Positions 6,879-6,942 of a DNA stretch of 6,942 nucleotides are shown here, one piece after another. The translations under genes were made by a program, and so were the position numbers. The DNA lies in assembly GCA_018711775.1 (NCBI GenBank), contig DVHV01000092.1, positions 1 through 6,942 on the forward strand, written 5' to 3'. Below the pieces are notes generated by a model, which had not been told where the DNA came from, ran no database searches, and was given only the letters and a program-made list of their open reading frames with translations. The stretch is from Candidatus Onthocola stercoravium. Lineage in GTDB: Bacteria > Bacillota_I > Bacilli_A > RF39 > UBA660. Positions within the stretch are counted from its first letter, which is position 1, and every line of letters begins with the position of its first letter.

Positions 6879-6942
6879 CTTGAATTAAATTGAAAGTTCC
6901 CCCGAGTTTTGCAGTAACCTCTATTACACATAATGCTTGAGT
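6879..6942 (+). mobile_element. IS110-family element, start of the left end, cut by the window edge
   Basis: This segment has no reading frame but fits as the first 64 bp of the IS whose remainder begins at position 1. The proposed boundary is the CT at 6879-6880: ATGCTTGA occurs both across the boundary (6876-6883) and inside the element (6933-6940). GAATTAA right after the boundary is complementary to 18-24. Orientation is the same as the recombinase gene. It may be the same physical element, if the sequence is circular, or a second copy. Confidence 0.6.
6897..6942 (+). ncRNA. Candidate bridge RNA, 5' part (closing stem strand and target-binding segment)
   Basis: This piece reads into position 1 if the ends are joined. 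It holds one strand of the closing stem (GAGTT 6904-6908, TGCAGT 6910-6915), a possible small hairpin (GTAA 6914-6917 with TTAC 6924-6927), and ATGCTT at 6933-6938. That string repeats the DNA just outside the element's left end (6876-6881) and so behaves like a left target guide. AGTT across the join (6940-6942 plus 1) is complementary to AACT (1385-1388), the first bases outside the right end, as a right target guide would be. The RNA start is not determined; it may begin somewhat earlier or later. Confidence 0.5.

Noticed and set aside
6885..6942. Possible lysine or other riboswitch on the - strand upstream of the ABC operon (AGAGGTTAC-like string)
   Set aside because: Only a short similarity is present. 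The rest of a conserved riboswitch core is absent between here and the ATPase start, and the same bases are better explained as the IS left end on the + strand.
1..6942. CRISPR arrays, tRNA or rRNA genes, plasmid or phage replication genes
   Set aside because: No regularly spaced repeats, tRNA-like cloverleaf or rRNA sequence was seen, and no reading frame encodes replication or phage functions, so a circular plasmid is not supported by gene content.

Overview
The window is strongly AT-rich and uses TGA as a stop (the ABC ATPase gene ends in TGA). It has Gram-positive style ribosome binding sites (AAGGAG, AAAGGA) and sigma-70/sigma-A type promoters. This fits a low-GC member of the Bacillota (Clostridia or uncultured Bacilli-like lineages) with genetic code 11. 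No species can be named from the sequence.

Layout. Positions 1-1384 hold the right-hand and major part of an IS110-family insertion sequence, with its DEDD/serine recombinase on the + strand. All other genes are on the - strand. 1456-1881 is a small acidic protein of unknown function with a short ADP-ribosyltransferase-like N-terminal motif. 1917-3554 is a large polytopic membrane protein of GT-C glycosyltransferase type (possibly the DUF6020 family). 3626-6079 and 6076-6756 are a translationally coupled FtsX/MacB-type ABC transporter: the ATPase is upstream and the permease overlaps it by ATGA. A hairpin terminator at the permease stop separates this operon from a well-formed promoter for the membrane protein, and the promoter carries a 12-bp palindrome over its -35. 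6879-6942 appears to be the left end of an IS110 element, in the same orientation as the copy at the start of the window.

Main observation. The two window ends look like two pieces of one IS110 element. Placed end to start, they give a complete element of about 1,445 bp, the usual IS110 size, with a non-coding left end of about 150 nt. The joined left end carries segments in the order expected for a bridge RNA. A target-guide-like segment (6933-6938) repeats the flank just outside the left end. A donor-guide-like segment (8-14) repeats the right end. A second donor-guide-like segment (18-24) is complementary to the left end. Bases 34-49 can pair with 6904-6915 to close the RNA. All guide and end matches share one CTT register, which predicts a CT (or TT) recombination core. 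Either the sequence is circular (or circularly permuted), or the window lies between two same-orientation copies of the element. The remaining genes look like an ordinary chromosomal membrane-transport and cell-envelope neighbourhood.
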